Assembly: GCA_015660995.1 (NCBI GenBank)
Contig: JACTUC010000004.1
Span: forward strand, 1 to 64,000
Length of the DNA: 64,000 nt
Origin: Candidatus Methanomethylicaceae archaeon
Lineage (GTDB): Archaea; Thermoproteota; Methanomethylicia; Methanomethylicales; Methanomethylicaceae
Direction: 5' to 3'
Position numbers and translations under genes: made by a program
Shown: one piece after another, positions 16,290-24,865 of the stretch
How the letters are laid out: the number at the start of each line of letters is the position of its first letter
Position numbering within the stretch: the stretch's first letter is position 1
The notes under the pieces: model-generated
What the model was told of the DNA's origin: nothing
What the model saw: only the letters and a program-made list of their open reading frames with translations
The model's database searches: none

Positions 16290-17081
16290 ATGTCACAGCA
16301 GGTAACAAAAACGAGGACCGTCCGCGTCTATTCCTTGGATGGCAGCGTGAAGGAAGAGCTCAAGCTTCCTTTGGTGTTCGCCAACGAGGTCAGACCGGAT
16401 CTCATCCAGAGGGCAGTAAATTCATCGCTCACAGCCAGGATTCAACCCAAGACTAGGGACCCGATGGCAGGCAAGAGAACTAGCGCCATAAGCCTCGGCG
16501 TGGGACTTGACCTTGCAAGGGTGCCCCGCGTCAAGGGAGGCGGACCAGCAGCCCTCGTTCCGAACGTCATTGGAGGAAGGAGAGCCTTCCCGGAGCGGCT
16601 CGAGAAGATATACCACGAGCGGATAAACGACAAGGAGCGGCTGCTCGCGCTCAAGTCCGCCATTGCAGCCACAGGAATCAAGGACACCGTTTCAAAGAGA
16701 GGCCACGCCGTGAAGGGAGACATGGAGATGCCATTTGTTGTCTCTGACGATCTCAAAGCCATAAGCAAGGCCGCAGAGTTCCGCGAGGTTCTCAAAAAAC
16801 TTTCCCTATGGGATGACGCCGTGCGCGCCAAGGATGGGATAAAAGAAAGAGCGGGAAGGGGCAAGACGCGCGGTAGGCGCTGGATCAGGCCAAGGTCAAT
16901 CTTACTCGTCACAGATGAGCTCAATCCACCAGTCAGGCTCGCTTCAAGGAACTTCCCAGGCTTCGATTACTCTGAGATCAAATCACTGAACGCTGAGAAG
17001 CTTGCGCCAGGAGGTCACCCGGGAAGGCTGACTGTATGGACTGAATCGGCGTTCAAGAAGCTGGACGAGATATTTGGATAG
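16290..17081 (+). CDS. rpl4: Ribosomal protein uL4
   Basis: 263 residues. Archaeal L4 with the extended internal loop (MAGKRTSAISLGVGLDLARVPRVKGGG) that lines the exit tunnel and the C-terminal RPRSILLVTD block. Initial strand VRVYSLDGSVKEELKLP. ATG 16290 sits 3 bp after the L3 stop; L23 follows at 12 bp. Confidence 0.98.
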   Translation: MSQQVTKTRTVRVYSLDGSVKEELKLPLVFANEVRPDLIQRAVNSSLTARIQPKTRDPMAGKRTSAISLGVGLDLARVPRVKGGGPAALVPNVIGGRRAFPERLEKIYHERINDKERLLALKSAIAATGIKDTVSKRGHAVKGDMEMPFVVSDDLKAISKAAEFREVLKKLSLWDDAVRAKDGIKERAGRGKTRGRRWIRPRSILLVTDELNPPVRLASRNFPGFDYSEIKSLNAEKLAPGGHPGRLTVWTESAFKKLDEIFG

Positions 17082-17093
17082 TGGTGAAAGAAA

Positions 17094-17354
17094 ATGGAAC
17101 CCAGCGATCTGATATTGAGACCAGTATCCTCCGAGTCCGCGCTGGAGCGGCTTGAGAAGGACAACAAGCTAACATTCATAGTGGATCTCAAGGCAAACAA
17201 GAACGAGATCAAGAATGCTGTTGAGAAGCTCTACAGCGTCAAGGTGAGATCTGTCAATACCATGATTACTACTGCAGGCGAGAAGAAGGCATTCGTCGGG
17301 CTTGAGAAGGAGTTCAGCGCCGCCGAGCTTGCAACAAGGATAGGCTTAATGTAG
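17094..17354 (+). CDS. rpl23: Ribosomal protein uL23
   Basis: 86 residues. L23 sits beside the tunnel exit and contacts SRP. The pattern ILRPVSSESALERLEKDNKLTF, then VDLKANKNEIKNAVEKLYSVKV and VNTM--GEKKAFVGL is diagnostic; the loop is the short archaeal type. L2 begins 9 bp downstream. Confidence 0.97.
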   Translation: MEPSDLILRPVSSESALERLEKDNKLTFIVDLKANKNEIKNAVEKLYSVKVRSVNTMITTAGEKKAFVGLEKEFSAAELATRIGLM

Positions 17355-17363
17355 GTGTGACAC

Positions 17364-18080
17364 ATGGGAAAGCGACAAGTTCTTCAGAGAAGAGGCCGTG
17401 GAGGATCAGTCTTCCTTTCACCGTCGTGGAACAGGGTCGGGAAGGTAAAGTACCACCATACCCTGGCCAAGGAGTCTTCCTCCATAGCGTTCGTGATCAA
17501 GGATATAGTTCATGATTCTGGCAGAGGCGCCCCTGTAGCCATAGTCAAGGGTGAGGGCATTACATCTTTGATGATCGCCCCAGAGGGCACATACGTAGGC
17601 CAGAAGATATTCTTCGGCAACGAAGCCTTCGTAGACGTTGGCAACGTCCTGCCGCTTGCAAAGATCCCAGAAGGCACCCTGATATGCAATATCGAGGGCA
17701 TGCCGAGCGATGGTGGCAAATTTGTCAGGGCAGCCGGCGGTTACGCGACCTTAGTCTCACACTCCACCGATAGCGTTCTGGTGCAGTTCCCTTCAGGGCA
17801 GGTGAAGTCACTTGATCCGAAGTGCAGGGCGACCGTTGGCATAGTCGCCTCAGGAGGCATGACGGAGAAGCCAATGCTCAAGGCTGGAGCAAACTACCAC
17901 AAGTTCCAGGCAAGGTCTATTAAGTTCCCGAGGGTCCGCGGGAAGGCCATGAGTCCATATGCCCATCCACACGGAGGCGGAAACCATCCGACCGGAGGCA
18001 GACCCGTCTCAAGGAACGCTCCTCCTGGCCAGAAGGTAGGTATAATAGCCTCAAGGCGAACTGGAAGGAGAAAGAAGTGA
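17364..18080 (+). CDS. rpl2: Ribosomal protein uL2
   Basis: 238 residues. The conserved C-terminal block [17 protein letters not shown] contains the His required for peptidyl transfer in this family, preceded by [10 protein letters not shown] terminus [17 protein letters not shown] is archaeal type. Compact archaeal form. S19 follows about 20 bp on. Confidence 0.98.
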   Translation: MGKRQVLQRRGRGGSVFLSPSWNRVGKVKYHHTLAKESSSIAFVIKDIVHDSGRGAPVAIVKGEGITSLMIAPEGTYVGQKIFFGNEAFVDVGNVLPLAKIPEGTLICNIEGMPSDGGKFVRAAGGYATLVSHSTDSVLVQFPSGQVKSLDPKCRATVGIVASGGMTEKPMLKAGANYHKFQARSIKFPRVRGKAMSPYAHPHGGGNHPTGGRPVSRNAPPGQKVGIIASRRTGRRKK

Positions 18081-18102
18081 CCCGCACACCGGAGTAATGA
18101 AA

Positions 18103-18507
18103 ATGTCTAGAGAGTTCACATACCGCGGATACACGACAGCGCAGCTGATGGGTATGCCGATGGATGAGTTCATCAGACTCCTTCCAAGCAGGCAGAGGAG
18201 ATCCCTACTTAGGGGACTCACCCCAGAGCAGAGGTCGCTCTTTGAAAGGATCAGGAAGGCAAAGACATCCCAGGCAAAGGGCAAGAAGCTCGTTGTTAGG
18301 ACCCACTGCAGAGACATGATAATCCTCCCCGAGATGATCGGCCTCACAATATCGGTTCACAACGGCAAGGAGTTCATACCGACCGAGATTCTCCCCGAGA
18401 TGATAGGCAGGTACCTAGGCGAGTTCGCTATCACCTGCGGCAAGGTCCAGCACGGCGCTCCGGGCTTAAAAGCCACGAGGAGTTCAATGTTCATTCCATT
18501 GAAGTAA
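18103..18507 (+). CDS. rps19: Ribosomal protein uS19
   Basis: 134 residues from ATG 18103 (a second ATG at 18097 is too close to the GGAG at 18091-18094). Motifs [28 protein letters not shown] and the C-terminal [18 protein letters not shown] are those of archaeal S19/eukaryotic S15. The N-terminal [17 protein letters not shown] extension is the archaeal one. A T-rich tract and a new TATA-like box follow. Confidence 0.97.
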   Translation: MSREFTYRGYTTAQLMGMPMDEFIRLLPSRQRRSLLRGLTPEQRSLFERIRKAKTSQAKGKKLVVRTHCRDMIILPEMIGLTISVHNGKEFIPTEILPEMIGRYLGEFAITCGKVQHGAPGLKATRSSMFIPLK

Positions 18508-18534
18508 ACCTTTTTTTTGTTTCTCTCCTTTTAA
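18508..18534 (+). terminator. Poly-T tract after S19
   Basis: ACCTTTTTTTTGTTTCTCTC right after the S19 stop, followed by another CCTTTT. T-rich tracts without a hairpin are the usual archaeal termination signal. It is followed at once by a TATA-like box. Confidence 0.45.
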
Positions 18535-18544
18535 CGTGAAAAGA

Positions 18545-18552
18545 TTTTTATA
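18545..18552 (+). promoter_or_regulatory. Internal TATA box before L22
   Basis: TTTTTATA about 60 bp before the L22 ATG. Together with the T-tract it suggests the superoperon is divided into two transcripts at S19/L22. Confidence 0.5.
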
Positions 18553-18611
18553 GCCCTCCCAAGTTTTAAACTTGCGATTCAATAGGTCATTGAAAGTTGG
18601 AAGTGCACTAA

Positions 18612-19088
18612 ATGCCTGAGTGGGGATATTCGACGGCACATATGGACCCTGAAAGGATGGCTAGGGCAAGTGGCAGAGACCTTCACATCTCGCCCAAGGA
18701 AGCCAGGGAGATATGCGAAGCAATAAGGGACATGCAGCTCGACACTGCGATGAAATACCTCGAGCGAGTGACCCAGAAGAAGGAGGGTGTTCCATACAGA
18801 AGGTTCAAGAAGAATGTCCCCCACCACCCCGAGATCGCCGACAGGTTCGGAATTCCCTCGGGCAGGTATCCGGTAAAAGCATCCTCTGAAATCCTCAATG
18901 TGCTCAAGAATGCCAAGGCTAACGCCGAGAACAAGGGTCTTGACACGGAGCGCCTGAAGATAAGCCACGCATGCGCCCAAGCTGCTATGCGCATGAAAAA
19001 CTATGTCCAGAGGGCATTTGGTAGATCCACGCCATACAATCACCCGCTTACACATGTAGAGATTATTGTTGAGGAGATCGGAGCATGA
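18612..19088 (+). CDS. rpl22: Ribosomal protein uL22
   Basis: 158 residues, archaeal/eukaryotic L22 (L17 in eukaryotes). Initial WGYST plus ARASGRDLHISPKEAREICEAI, the hook region that extends along the tunnel, and the C-terminal HVEIIVEE. It overlaps the S3 start by 4 bp. First gene after the putative internal promoter. Confidence 0.97.
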   Translation: MPEWGYSTAHMDPERMARASGRDLHISPKEAREICEAIRDMQLDTAMKYLERVTQKKEGVPYRRFKKNVPHHPEIADRFGIPSGRYPVKASSEILNVLKNAKANAENKGLDTERLKISHACAQAAMRMKNYVQRAFGRSTPYNHPLTHVEIIVEEIGA

Positions 19089-19696
19089 GCGTTCAGAAAT
19101 TCTTCATTAATAAAGCAACAAAGAATATGATTATCGACAATTACCTGAGGAACGAGTTGAAGAGGGCCGGCTACGCCGGTGTGGAATTCCAGAAGACCCC
19201 ACTTGGGAACAGGGTTGTGATCTACGCCGAGCGGCCTGGTCTGGTCATCGGTAGACAGGGCGCAACAATAAGGGATCTAGCCCATGTCATGGAAACCAAG
19301 TACAACCTCGAAAACCCGCAGATAGCTGTTATCCCGGTCCAGACCCCAGAGCTGAACGCGAGGATCATGGCTGGAAGGGTCGCATCTGCTCTGGAAAGGG
19401 GCATACACTTCAGAAGGGCCGCGTTCATTGCACTCAGGCAGATCAATGAGGCTGGCGCAAGGGGTGCGGAGATAGTGATCAGGGGGAAGCTATCCACCGA
19501 GAGATCTCGCTACGAAAAGTTCAAGTCAGGAGCGATCCTGAAAGCTGGTCAGCCGAGGAGATATGCCGTGGATACGGCGGTTACCTATGTGCTGATGAAA
19601 CCCGGTTCATTCGGAATCAAGGTCAACATTTACCTCCCAGTCAAGACCATTGACGACATCAGCATTGTCGAGTCTGCGCCGAAGGCAGCGGAGTGA
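19085..19696 (+). CDS. rps3: Ribosomal protein uS3
   Basis: 203 residues. The KH-domain motif appears as GLVIGRQGATIRDLAHVM (GxxG loop) with the S3 C-terminal domain after it (GAEIVIRGKLSTERSRYEKF). It sits at the mRNA entry. The start overlaps the L22 stop (ATGA). It lacks the long acidic tail seen in some archaea. Confidence 0.98.
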   Translation: MSVQKFFINKATKNMIIDNYLRNELKRAGYAGVEFQKTPLGNRVVIYAERPGLVIGRQGATIRDLAHVMETKYNLENPQIAVIPVQTPELNARIMAGRVASALERGIHFRRAAFIALRQINEAGARGAEIVIRGKLSTERSRYEKFKSGAILKAGQPRRYAVDTAVTYVLMKPGSFGIKVNIYLPVKTIDDISIVESAPKAAE

Positions 19697-19702
19697 TGAG
19701 CG

Positions 19703-20071
19703 ATGGCAATCCTAAGAGTCGATGAAATAAGAAAGATGAGAAAAGAGGAACGGGGCAAAAAGATCACAGAGCTCAAAGCGGAGCTTTCTAAGCTAATGTC
19801 CACTAGAGCCATGGGCGGATCCATGGAGAACCCTGCAAGGATCGGGCTCATCAAGAGGACGATCGCACAGTTCTACACAATACAGCGCGAGGAAGAGCTC
19901 GGCATAAGGAAAGTTGAGGCTCCAAAGGAAGAAAAGCCCAAAACGAAGGGGCGGAAGGAGAAGGAAGCGGAGCCTGCCGAGAAAGAAGCGAAGCCGAGAG
20001 CAACTAGGAAGAGGGCCAAGAAGGAGACAGTTGACGAGGAAGAAACAGAAGAAAAAGTCACGGAGGAATGA
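19703..20071 (+). CDS. rpl29: Ribosomal protein uL29 with charged C-terminal tail
   Basis: 122 residues, against about 65-75 for the usual protein. The core (residues 1-72: LRVDEIRKMRKEERGKKITELKAELSKL, then ENPARIGLIKRTIAQFYTI) is a standard helical hairpin. From about residue 73 onward it is a low-complexity Lys/Glu/Pro/Ala tail ending EEEETEEKVTEE-like. The extension is in frame and continuous, with the next gene (RNase P subunit) overlapping its stop by 4 bp, so it is not a misread downstream gene. Confidence 0.95.
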   Translation: MAILRVDEIRKMRKEERGKKITELKAELSKLMSTRAMGGSMENPARIGLIKRTIAQFYTIQREEELGIRKVEAPKEEKPKTKGRKEKEAEPAEKEAKPRATRKRAKKETVDEEETEEKVTEE

Positions 20072-20355
20072 ATAGAATGATGCTTACAGCTTCTAACTTG
20101 ATCTACCACAACCTTGTCGGCTTATATGTCAAGATCGCCCACTCCACCGACCCGACTCAGACGGGCCTGGAGGGGAGGGTAATTGACGAGACCTCCCGGA
20201 CCCTCACTCTGTCAACCAGCGTGGGCAACAAGATAGTGCCTAAGATCCATTCGCGGTTCGCCTTCTACCTGCCCAGCGAGGTCGTGGTGGAGGGCAGTGA
20301 CATCATGCTCAGTCCAGAGGAGAGATTGAAAAAACTTCAGAGGAGGAGACGCTAA
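20068..20355 (+). CDS. rnp1: RNase P protein Rnp1 (Pop4/Rpp29)
   Basis: 95 residues. Sm-like barrel of archaeal RNase P subunit 1: LVGLYVKIAHSTDP, GLEGRVIDETSRTLTL, then KIHSRFAFYLPSEVVVEGSDIM and a basic tail LKKLQRRRR. It helps 5'-end processing of tRNA. Embedded between L29 and S17 as in many archaea. The start ATG overlaps the L29 stop; the S17 start follows immediately after its own stop. Confidence 0.95.
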   Translation: MNRMMLTASNLIYHNLVGLYVKIAHSTDPTQTGLEGRVIDETSRTLTLSTSVGNKIVPKIHSRFAFYLPSEVVVEGSDIMLSPEERLKKLQRRRR

Positions 20356-20676
20356 ATGGCTCAAGCAACTAAAGAGGCAAAACCAAGCTCATGCGACGAC
20401 GTGAATTGTCCATTCCACGGCTCCCTTTCAACGAGGGGCAATGTTATCACGGGAAAAGTTGTAAGCGACAAGATGCACAAGACTGTTGTGGTCCAGATAG
20501 ACTTCCTTGAACACTTCCCGAAGTACAAGAGATTTGGCAAAAAACGATCGAAGATCCACGCTCACAACCCGTCCTGCGTTAGCGCTGTAAAGGGGAACAT
20601 TGTGAAGATTGCAGAGTGCAGGCACCTGAGCAAGACCGTCTCATTCGTAGTCATTGAGAAGACCGGTGGTGCCTAG
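20356..20676 (+). CDS. rps17: Ribosomal protein uS17
   Basis: 106 residues. [16 protein letters not shown] at the N terminus is the archaeal S17 signature, then the OB fold [37 protein letters not shown] and [28 protein letters not shown]. It begins the base after the rnp1 stop and ends 2 bp before L14. Confidence 0.97.
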   Translation: MAQATKEAKPSSCDDVNCPFHGSLSTRGNVITGKVVSDKMHKTVVVQIDFLEHFPKYKRFGKKRSKIHAHNPSCVSAVKGNIVKIAECRHLSKTVSFVVIEKTGGA

Positions 20677-20678
20677 GC

Positions 20679-21107
20679 ATGGCGAAGAGAGGGAAGGGTC
20701 TAGGTGGAGGCATTACCTACCGCCCGGGCTTGAGTTCAGGCCTGCATCACGAGTCGCTTCTAAAGTGCGCTGACAACAGTGGCGCAAAGGTAGTCATGAT
20801 CATTGGAGTACCCATGATAAAAACAAGGATCAGAAGGATTGCAAGCGCAGCGGTGGGCGATAAGGTGATTGTCTCAGTAAAGAAGGGAACGCCCGAGGTG
20901 AGGCGGCAGATATTCCACGCAGTAGTGGTTCGGCAGAGGAAGCCCTTCAGAAGGATGGACGGCACCTGGATCCAGTTCGAGGATAATGCCTGCGTGATCG
21001 TCACAGAAGATGGAGACTGCAAGGGTACCGAGATCAGAGGACCTGTAGCAAAGGAGGCCGCCGAGAGGTGGCCCAAGGTGGCAGGTCTCTCGTCCATGAT
21101 TATGTGA
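20679..21107 (+). CDS. rpl14: Ribosomal protein uL14
   Basis: 142 residues, including the archaeal N-terminal extension MAKRGKGLGGGITYRPGLS. The core L14 blocks LLKCADNSGAKVVMIIGV and VVVRQRKPFRRMDGTWIQFEDNACVIV are present; it forms an inter-subunit bridge. The cluster continues with L24 11 bp downstream. Confidence 0.97.
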   Translation: MAKRGKGLGGGITYRPGLSSGLHHESLLKCADNSGAKVVMIIGVPMIKTRIRRIASAAVGDKVIVSVKKGTPEVRRQIFHAVVVRQRKPFRRMDGTWIQFEDNACVIVTEDGDCKGTEIRGPVAKEAAERWPKVAGLSSMIM

Positions 21108-21117
21108 GGTGTTATGA

Positions 21118-21486
21118 TTGACTAGCACAAAACCAAGAGTCCAGCGCCTAATAGGCTCATCTAGGGAGAAGGGGGCAAGCCTCATGCGCTCACCACTCTC
21201 TAAAGACCTAAGCTCTGAGTACGGCTTTGGCACGATATCGGTAAGGAAGGGCGACACCGTTATCGTAACTAGGGGCGATTACGAGGGCCATGAGGGCAAG
21301 ATAAGCTCGGTAGTGCCCTCTCGGCTGAAGATCACAATCGAGGGAATCAGCACGAAGAAGCAGGATGGCACGACCAAGCCCGTCTTCATCTCGACGTCAA
21401 AAGTAAAGGTAACCAAGCTGGAACTCTCAGACAAAAGGCGGAAGAACTTCTTGGAAGAGAGCTCAAGGTCAAAAAAATCCAAATAG
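21118..21486 (+). CDS. rpl24: Ribosomal protein uL24
   Basis: 122 residues, TTG start at 21118 after AGGTGTTATGA. KOW motif VRKGDTVIVTRGDYEGHEGKI around residues 42-62, archaeal N-terminal STKPRVQR and C-terminal basic tail SSRSKKSK. One of the two proteins that initiate large-subunit assembly. S4e follows 12 bp on. Confidence 0.96.
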   Translation: MTSTKPRVQRLIGSSREKGASLMRSPLSKDLSSEYGFGTISVRKGDTVIVTRGDYEGHEGKISSVVPSRLKITIEGISTKKQDGTTKPVFISTSKVKVTKLELSDKRRKNFLEESSRSKKSK

Positions 21487-21498
21487 GAGATTGATTCT

Positions 21499-22233
21499 TT
21501 GAAGAGACATCTAAAGACATATCCGGCGCCAAGATTCTGGCCTGTAATGATTAAGGAACACGAGTTTACCATACGCCCGGCGTCTGGGCCACATCCCATT
21601 GCCTCCTGCATGCCCTTGGGGATAATACTCAGGGACGTATTGCGGTATGCCAAGACTGTGAGCGAGGCAAAGAGAATGCTGATAGAGGATAAGGTCCTGA
21701 TCGACGGTGTGGTAAGGCACGACTACAAATTCCCAGTCGGCTTGATGGATGTCATCGGCCTCAAGTCTGCGGATACATATTACAGGGTATTGCCTGATAA
21801 GACAAACAAGTTATGCTTGCTCAAGATCACCCCAGAGGAAGCTGCGTTCAAGCTGGTCCAGCTGACCGGGAAGCGCCTCCTCAAGGACAAGAAGATGCAG
21901 CTCAATACCCACGACGGAAGGTCATTTGCCATAAAGGTCGACGATCCATTCAACGTAGACGTTGGCTACAAGATATTTGATGCCCTCAAGATCTCTCTGC
22001 CGGACGGCGAGGTGACTGAGCACATACCGCTGGAGTCCGAAGCCTTCGTCTCAATTATAGGCGGTAGCAATATAGGCAAATACGGTACCTTGAAAGAGAC
22101 ACCCGCGAAGAGAGGCGCGAATGACCTCGCCAAGGTCACGATCGGCGAGCGCGAGAACACCGTTACGCTTAAGTATCTATTCCCAATAGGTAAGGGGAGT
22201 CCAATCATAAGCATAAATGGAGAAGTGGCATAG
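21499..22233 (+). CDS. rps4e: Ribosomal protein eS4
   Basis: 244 residues, archaeal/eukaryotic only. N-terminal KRHLKTYPAPRFWPV, S4-like RNA-binding segment AKRMLIEDKVLIDGVVRHDYKFPVGLMDV, and the KOW-like C-terminal part with IGGSNIGKYGTL. TTG start 21499. Its last codons overlap the possible upstream start of L5. Confidence 0.97.
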   Translation: MKRHLKTYPAPRFWPVMIKEHEFTIRPASGPHPIASCMPLGIILRDVLRYAKTVSEAKRMLIEDKVLIDGVVRHDYKFPVGLMDVIGLKSADTYYRVLPDKTNKLCLLKITPEEAAFKLVQLTGKRLLKDKKMQLNTHDGRSFAIKVDDPFNVDVGYKIFDALKISLPDGEVTEHIPLESEAFVSIIGGSNIGKYGTLKETPAKRGANDLAKVTIGERENTVTLKYLFPIGKGSPIISINGEVA

Positions 22234-22234
22234 G

Positions 22235-22792
22235 TTGTCCGAGGGTGCTAAAGCCGCCACAAGCGGCCAATCGAACCCCATGCGCGACATAAGGATAGGC
22301 AAAGTCGTCGTAAACATGGGCGTTGGCGAGGGCGGAGAAAAACTGGAAAAAGCAATGGCCGTACTCAAGTCTTTGACTGGAGCAAAGCCATGCCCAAGAA
22401 AGGCGAAAAAGTCCATTAGGGATTTTGGGTTGAGAAAGGGAGAGAATATCGGGTGCGTTGTCACCCTCAGGGGATCTTCTATAGACGAATTCTTGAAGCG
22501 CGCCTTTGATTCCAACAAGAACAAGATCAAGCAGAGTTGCTTCGATGAATACGGTAATGTCTCCTTTGGCATCACGGAGCACATCAACATCCCAGGCACA
22601 AAATACGACCCGTCTCTTGGTATCTTTGGCATGAACGTCTGCATAGTCCTCGAGAGACCCGGCTACAGGGTAGCCAGAAGGATGGAGCGACCTGGCAAGA
22701 TAGGACACGACCACAGGGTCGGAAAGGATGAAGCAGTTGCTTTCATCACACAGCACTACGGACTTACACTAAAGAAGGAGAAGGAGAGTTAG
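22235..22792 (+). CDS. rpl5: Ribosomal protein uL5
   Basis: 185 residues if started at TTG 22235; an in-frame ATG at 22217 lies inside S4e with no ribosome site, and a later ATG at 22280 begins the conserved [16 protein letters not shown]. The L5 signatures [32 protein letters not shown] and [23 protein letters not shown] are present. It binds 5S rRNA. The N-terminal start is therefore the uncertain part. Confidence 0.95.
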   Translation: MSEGAKAATSGQSNPMRDIRIGKVVVNMGVGEGGEKLEKAMAVLKSLTGAKPCPRKAKKSIRDFGLRKGENIGCVVTLRGSSIDEFLKRAFDSNKNKIKQSCFDEYGNVSFGITEHINIPGTKYDPSLGIFGMNVCIVLERPGYRVARRMERPGKIGHDHRVGKDEAVAFITQHYGLTLKKEKES

Positions 22793-22796
22793 AAAA

Positions 22797-22964
22797 ATGG
22801 GAAAGTATCGAAAGCCAAAGGATAGAAAATTTGGTAAAGGCAGCAGGCGCTGCAAGCGCTGCGGATCAAAGGGTAGCTCGATCATCAGGAGATACGGCCT
22901 TAACCTCTGCAGGCAGTGCTTCCGCGAGTCGGCAGAGAACCTTGGCTTCAGGAAGTACATGTAG
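22797..22964 (+). CDS. rps14: Ribosomal protein uS14, zinc-binding
   Basis: 55 residues. Too short for most ORF cut-offs but certain: [19 protein letters not shown], CxxC at 19/22 and CxxC at 38/41 bind zinc, ending LGFRKYM. Located between L5 and S8 as in every archaeal cluster. ATG 22797 follows GGAGAGTTAG. Confidence 0.97.
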   Translation: MGKYRKPKDRKFGKGSRRCKRCGSKGSSIIRRYGLNLCRQCFRESAENLGFRKYM

Positions 22965-22976
22965 GAGGAACAACAT

Positions 22977-23369
22977 GTGTGGGTTCAAGATCCGCTTGCA
23001 AACGCGCTCATCAACATTATGAACAGCGAGGAGAGGGGGAGGAGCGAGTGCATAGTTACGCCCGCCCCCAAACTTATAGCTAATGTGCTGAGGGTCCTCC
23101 AAAAGTCCGGGTATGTAGGTGAATTTGAGTTCATCGACGATGGCAGACTCGGGAAGCTTAGAATTCAGCTGCTTGGCAGGATAAACAAGTGCGGCGTCAT
23201 CAAGCCATACTTCTCGGTCTCCTACAAGGAACTCGAGGACTGGACGCACCAGTACCTCCCTGCTAAAGACCTCGGCATGTTGATACTGACCACGCCAAAG
23301 GGTATAATCACCCACAAGGAAGCCATCGCCAATAAGGTTGGCGGAAGGCTCATGGCGTACGTCTACTAA
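22977..23369 (+). CDS. rps8: Ribosomal protein uS8
   Basis: 130 residues, GTG start at 22977 with AGGAGG at 22963-22968; an ATG two bases earlier is out of frame. DPLANALINIMNSEERG at the N terminus and the C-terminal AKDLGMLILTTPKGIITHKEA are the S8 signatures. Binds the central domain of 16S rRNA. Confidence 0.97.
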   Translation: MWVQDPLANALINIMNSEERGRSECIVTPAPKLIANVLRVLQKSGYVGEFEFIDDGRLGKLRIQLLGRINKCGVIKPYFSVSYKELEDWTHQYLPAKDLGMLILTTPKGIITHKEAIANKVGGRLMAYVY

Positions 23370-23382
23370 GGAGAATGCAAGA

Positions 23383-23913
23383 ATGCCAGCTAATGCTTCT
23401 CAGTTAATAAAGGTCCCCGAAGGGGTTCAGGTGACCATCGATGGCATGTTGGTCTCCGTAACTGGGCCGAAGGGGAAGATCTCGAGGGACTTCGCCCACA
23501 CCATGCTCAAGCTCTCAATGAACAACGGCGAGATCCTCATAGAGGCTCCTAGAAAGGGCAAGAGGTTTAACGCCATGGTTGGGACGCTCGCTGCTCACTT
23601 GAAGAATATGTTCAAGGGAGTCTCAGATGGCCATGTCTATAACATGAAGGTCATCTATGCCCATTTCCCAATAACTGTCAAAGTAGCGGGTAAAAATGTG
23701 CTTATAGAGAACTTCATGGGCGAAAGGTCAAAAAGGGTCGCCAACATCGTGGGAAACTCCAAAGTCACAGTGCAAGGCGAAGAACTCACGATTGTGGGAA
23801 TAGACAAGGAGGAAGTGGGTCAGACAGCAGCCAATATACACAGGGCAGCTCATGTGAAGAAGATGGATCCGAGAGTCTTCCAGGACGGGGTCTATCTGTC
23901 CGAGAGGAGGTAA
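23383..23913 (+). CDS. rpl6: Ribosomal protein uL6
   Basis: 176 residues from ATG 23383 (the frame is open upstream into S8, without a ribosome site). Two-domain L6: VPEGVQVTIDGMLVSVTGPKG in the first repeat, VAGKNVLIENFMGERSKR and the C-terminal KKMDPRVFQDGVYLSER in the second. L32e starts 4 bp downstream. Confidence 0.97.
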   Translation: MPANASQLIKVPEGVQVTIDGMLVSVTGPKGKISRDFAHTMLKLSMNNGEILIEAPRKGKRFNAMVGTLAAHLKNMFKGVSDGHVYNMKVIYAHFPITVKVAGKNVLIENFMGERSKRVANIVGNSKVTVQGEELTIVGIDKEEVGQTAANIHRAAHVKKMDPRVFQDGVYLSERR

Positions 23914-23917
23914 AACT

Positions 23918-24430
23918 ATGAGAAAGACAGAGAAGGTCGCAAAGGCAGTCAGACTCAGGGACAAGATCTCATCGGAGAGGCCCGACTTCAACAGGTCTGA
24001 GACTCACAGGTTCCCGCGCCTAGGCGAGAAATGGCGGAGCAGCAAAGGCATAAGGTCCAAGATGCGCCTCAAGAAGAGGAGCAGGGCAGCGATCGTCGAG
24101 ACCGGTTACAGAGGTCCGACCGCGGCCAGAGGACTACGATCGGACGGCAAATCCGAGATCCTGGTGAGCAACGTTAAGGATCTCACCAAGGTTAATTTGG
24201 AATCACAGGTCGCGAGGATTGATGCCGCCGTCGGAAAGAGAAAGCGCCTTGAGATCATTGACAGGGCAAAGGAGCTCAAGATTAAAATAGTGAATATCCA
24301 CAGGTCTGAGAAGCCTACTTCCTTTGCTGAGAAGCCAGCGGAGGCGTCGAAGAAAGCTGAGAAAAAGGTGGAACAGGCACCTGAAGAAGAGAAGGAAGAG
24401 GCTAAGACTATCGAGGAGGAAGAAGAGTGA
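23918..24430 (+). CDS. rpl32e: Ribosomal protein eL32 with acidic tail
   Basis: 170 residues. The core FNRSETHRFPRLGEKWRSSKGIRSKMRLK, then VETGYRGPTAARGLR, is eL32. Residues from about 130 onward form a Lys/Glu/Ala-rich tail ending in a run of glutamates. The usual archaeal protein is about 125-145 residues; part of the excess is this tail. Stop overlaps the L19e start. Confidence 0.95.
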   Translation: MRKTEKVAKAVRLRDKISSERPDFNRSETHRFPRLGEKWRSSKGIRSKMRLKKRSRAAIVETGYRGPTAARGLRSDGKSEILVSNVKDLTKVNLESQVARIDAAVGKRKRLEIIDRAKELKIKIVNIHRSEKPTSFAEKPAEASKKAEKKVEQAPEEEKEEAKTIEEEEE

Positions 24431-24861
24431 GTCTCAGGATCCAGAAAAGGCTTGCTGCAGACGTTCTGAATGTCGGCCAGAGCAGGGTATGGATAGATCC
24501 TGAACGGTTCGAGGACGTCAGCATGGCAATAACAAGGGGCGACGTGCGTGCCCTCGTCAATGACGGAGCTATAAAGGCGCGTCCGGAAGTCGGGGTCAGC
24601 AGGGGGAGGTGCAGGAGAAACCGCCTTCAGAAGAAGAAGGGTTTGAGGAAGGGTCCCGGCACCCGAAAGGGTCCAGTGATCGGCGACAAGTGGGAGGATA
24701 GGATACGCTCCATGAGGGAGTTTCTACGGCTCATGCGCAGAAGGAAGATCATCACACCTTCGGTCTACAGGGTACTTTACCTGAAAGCAAAGGGTGGAGC
24801 CTTCCACGACAAGAGGCAACTCAAGGTTTACATAGAGGAGCACGAGTTGGCAAGGAGGTAA
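24427..24861 (+). CDS. rpl19e: Ribosomal protein eL19
   Basis: 144 residues, GTG start at 24427 overlapping the L32e stop by 4 bp. RIQKRLAADVLNVGQSRVWIDPER, the basic GRCRRNRLQKKKGLRKGPG loop and the helix MREFLRLMRRRKIITPSVYR identify it. Contributes an inter-subunit bridge. Confidence 0.97.
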   Translation: MSLRIQKRLAADVLNVGQSRVWIDPERFEDVSMAITRGDVRALVNDGAIKARPEVGVSRGRCRRNRLQKKKGLRKGPGTRKGPVIGDKWEDRIRSMREFLRLMRRRKIITPSVYRVLYLKAKGGAFHDKRQLKVYIEEHELARR

Positions 24862-24865
24862 AAAA

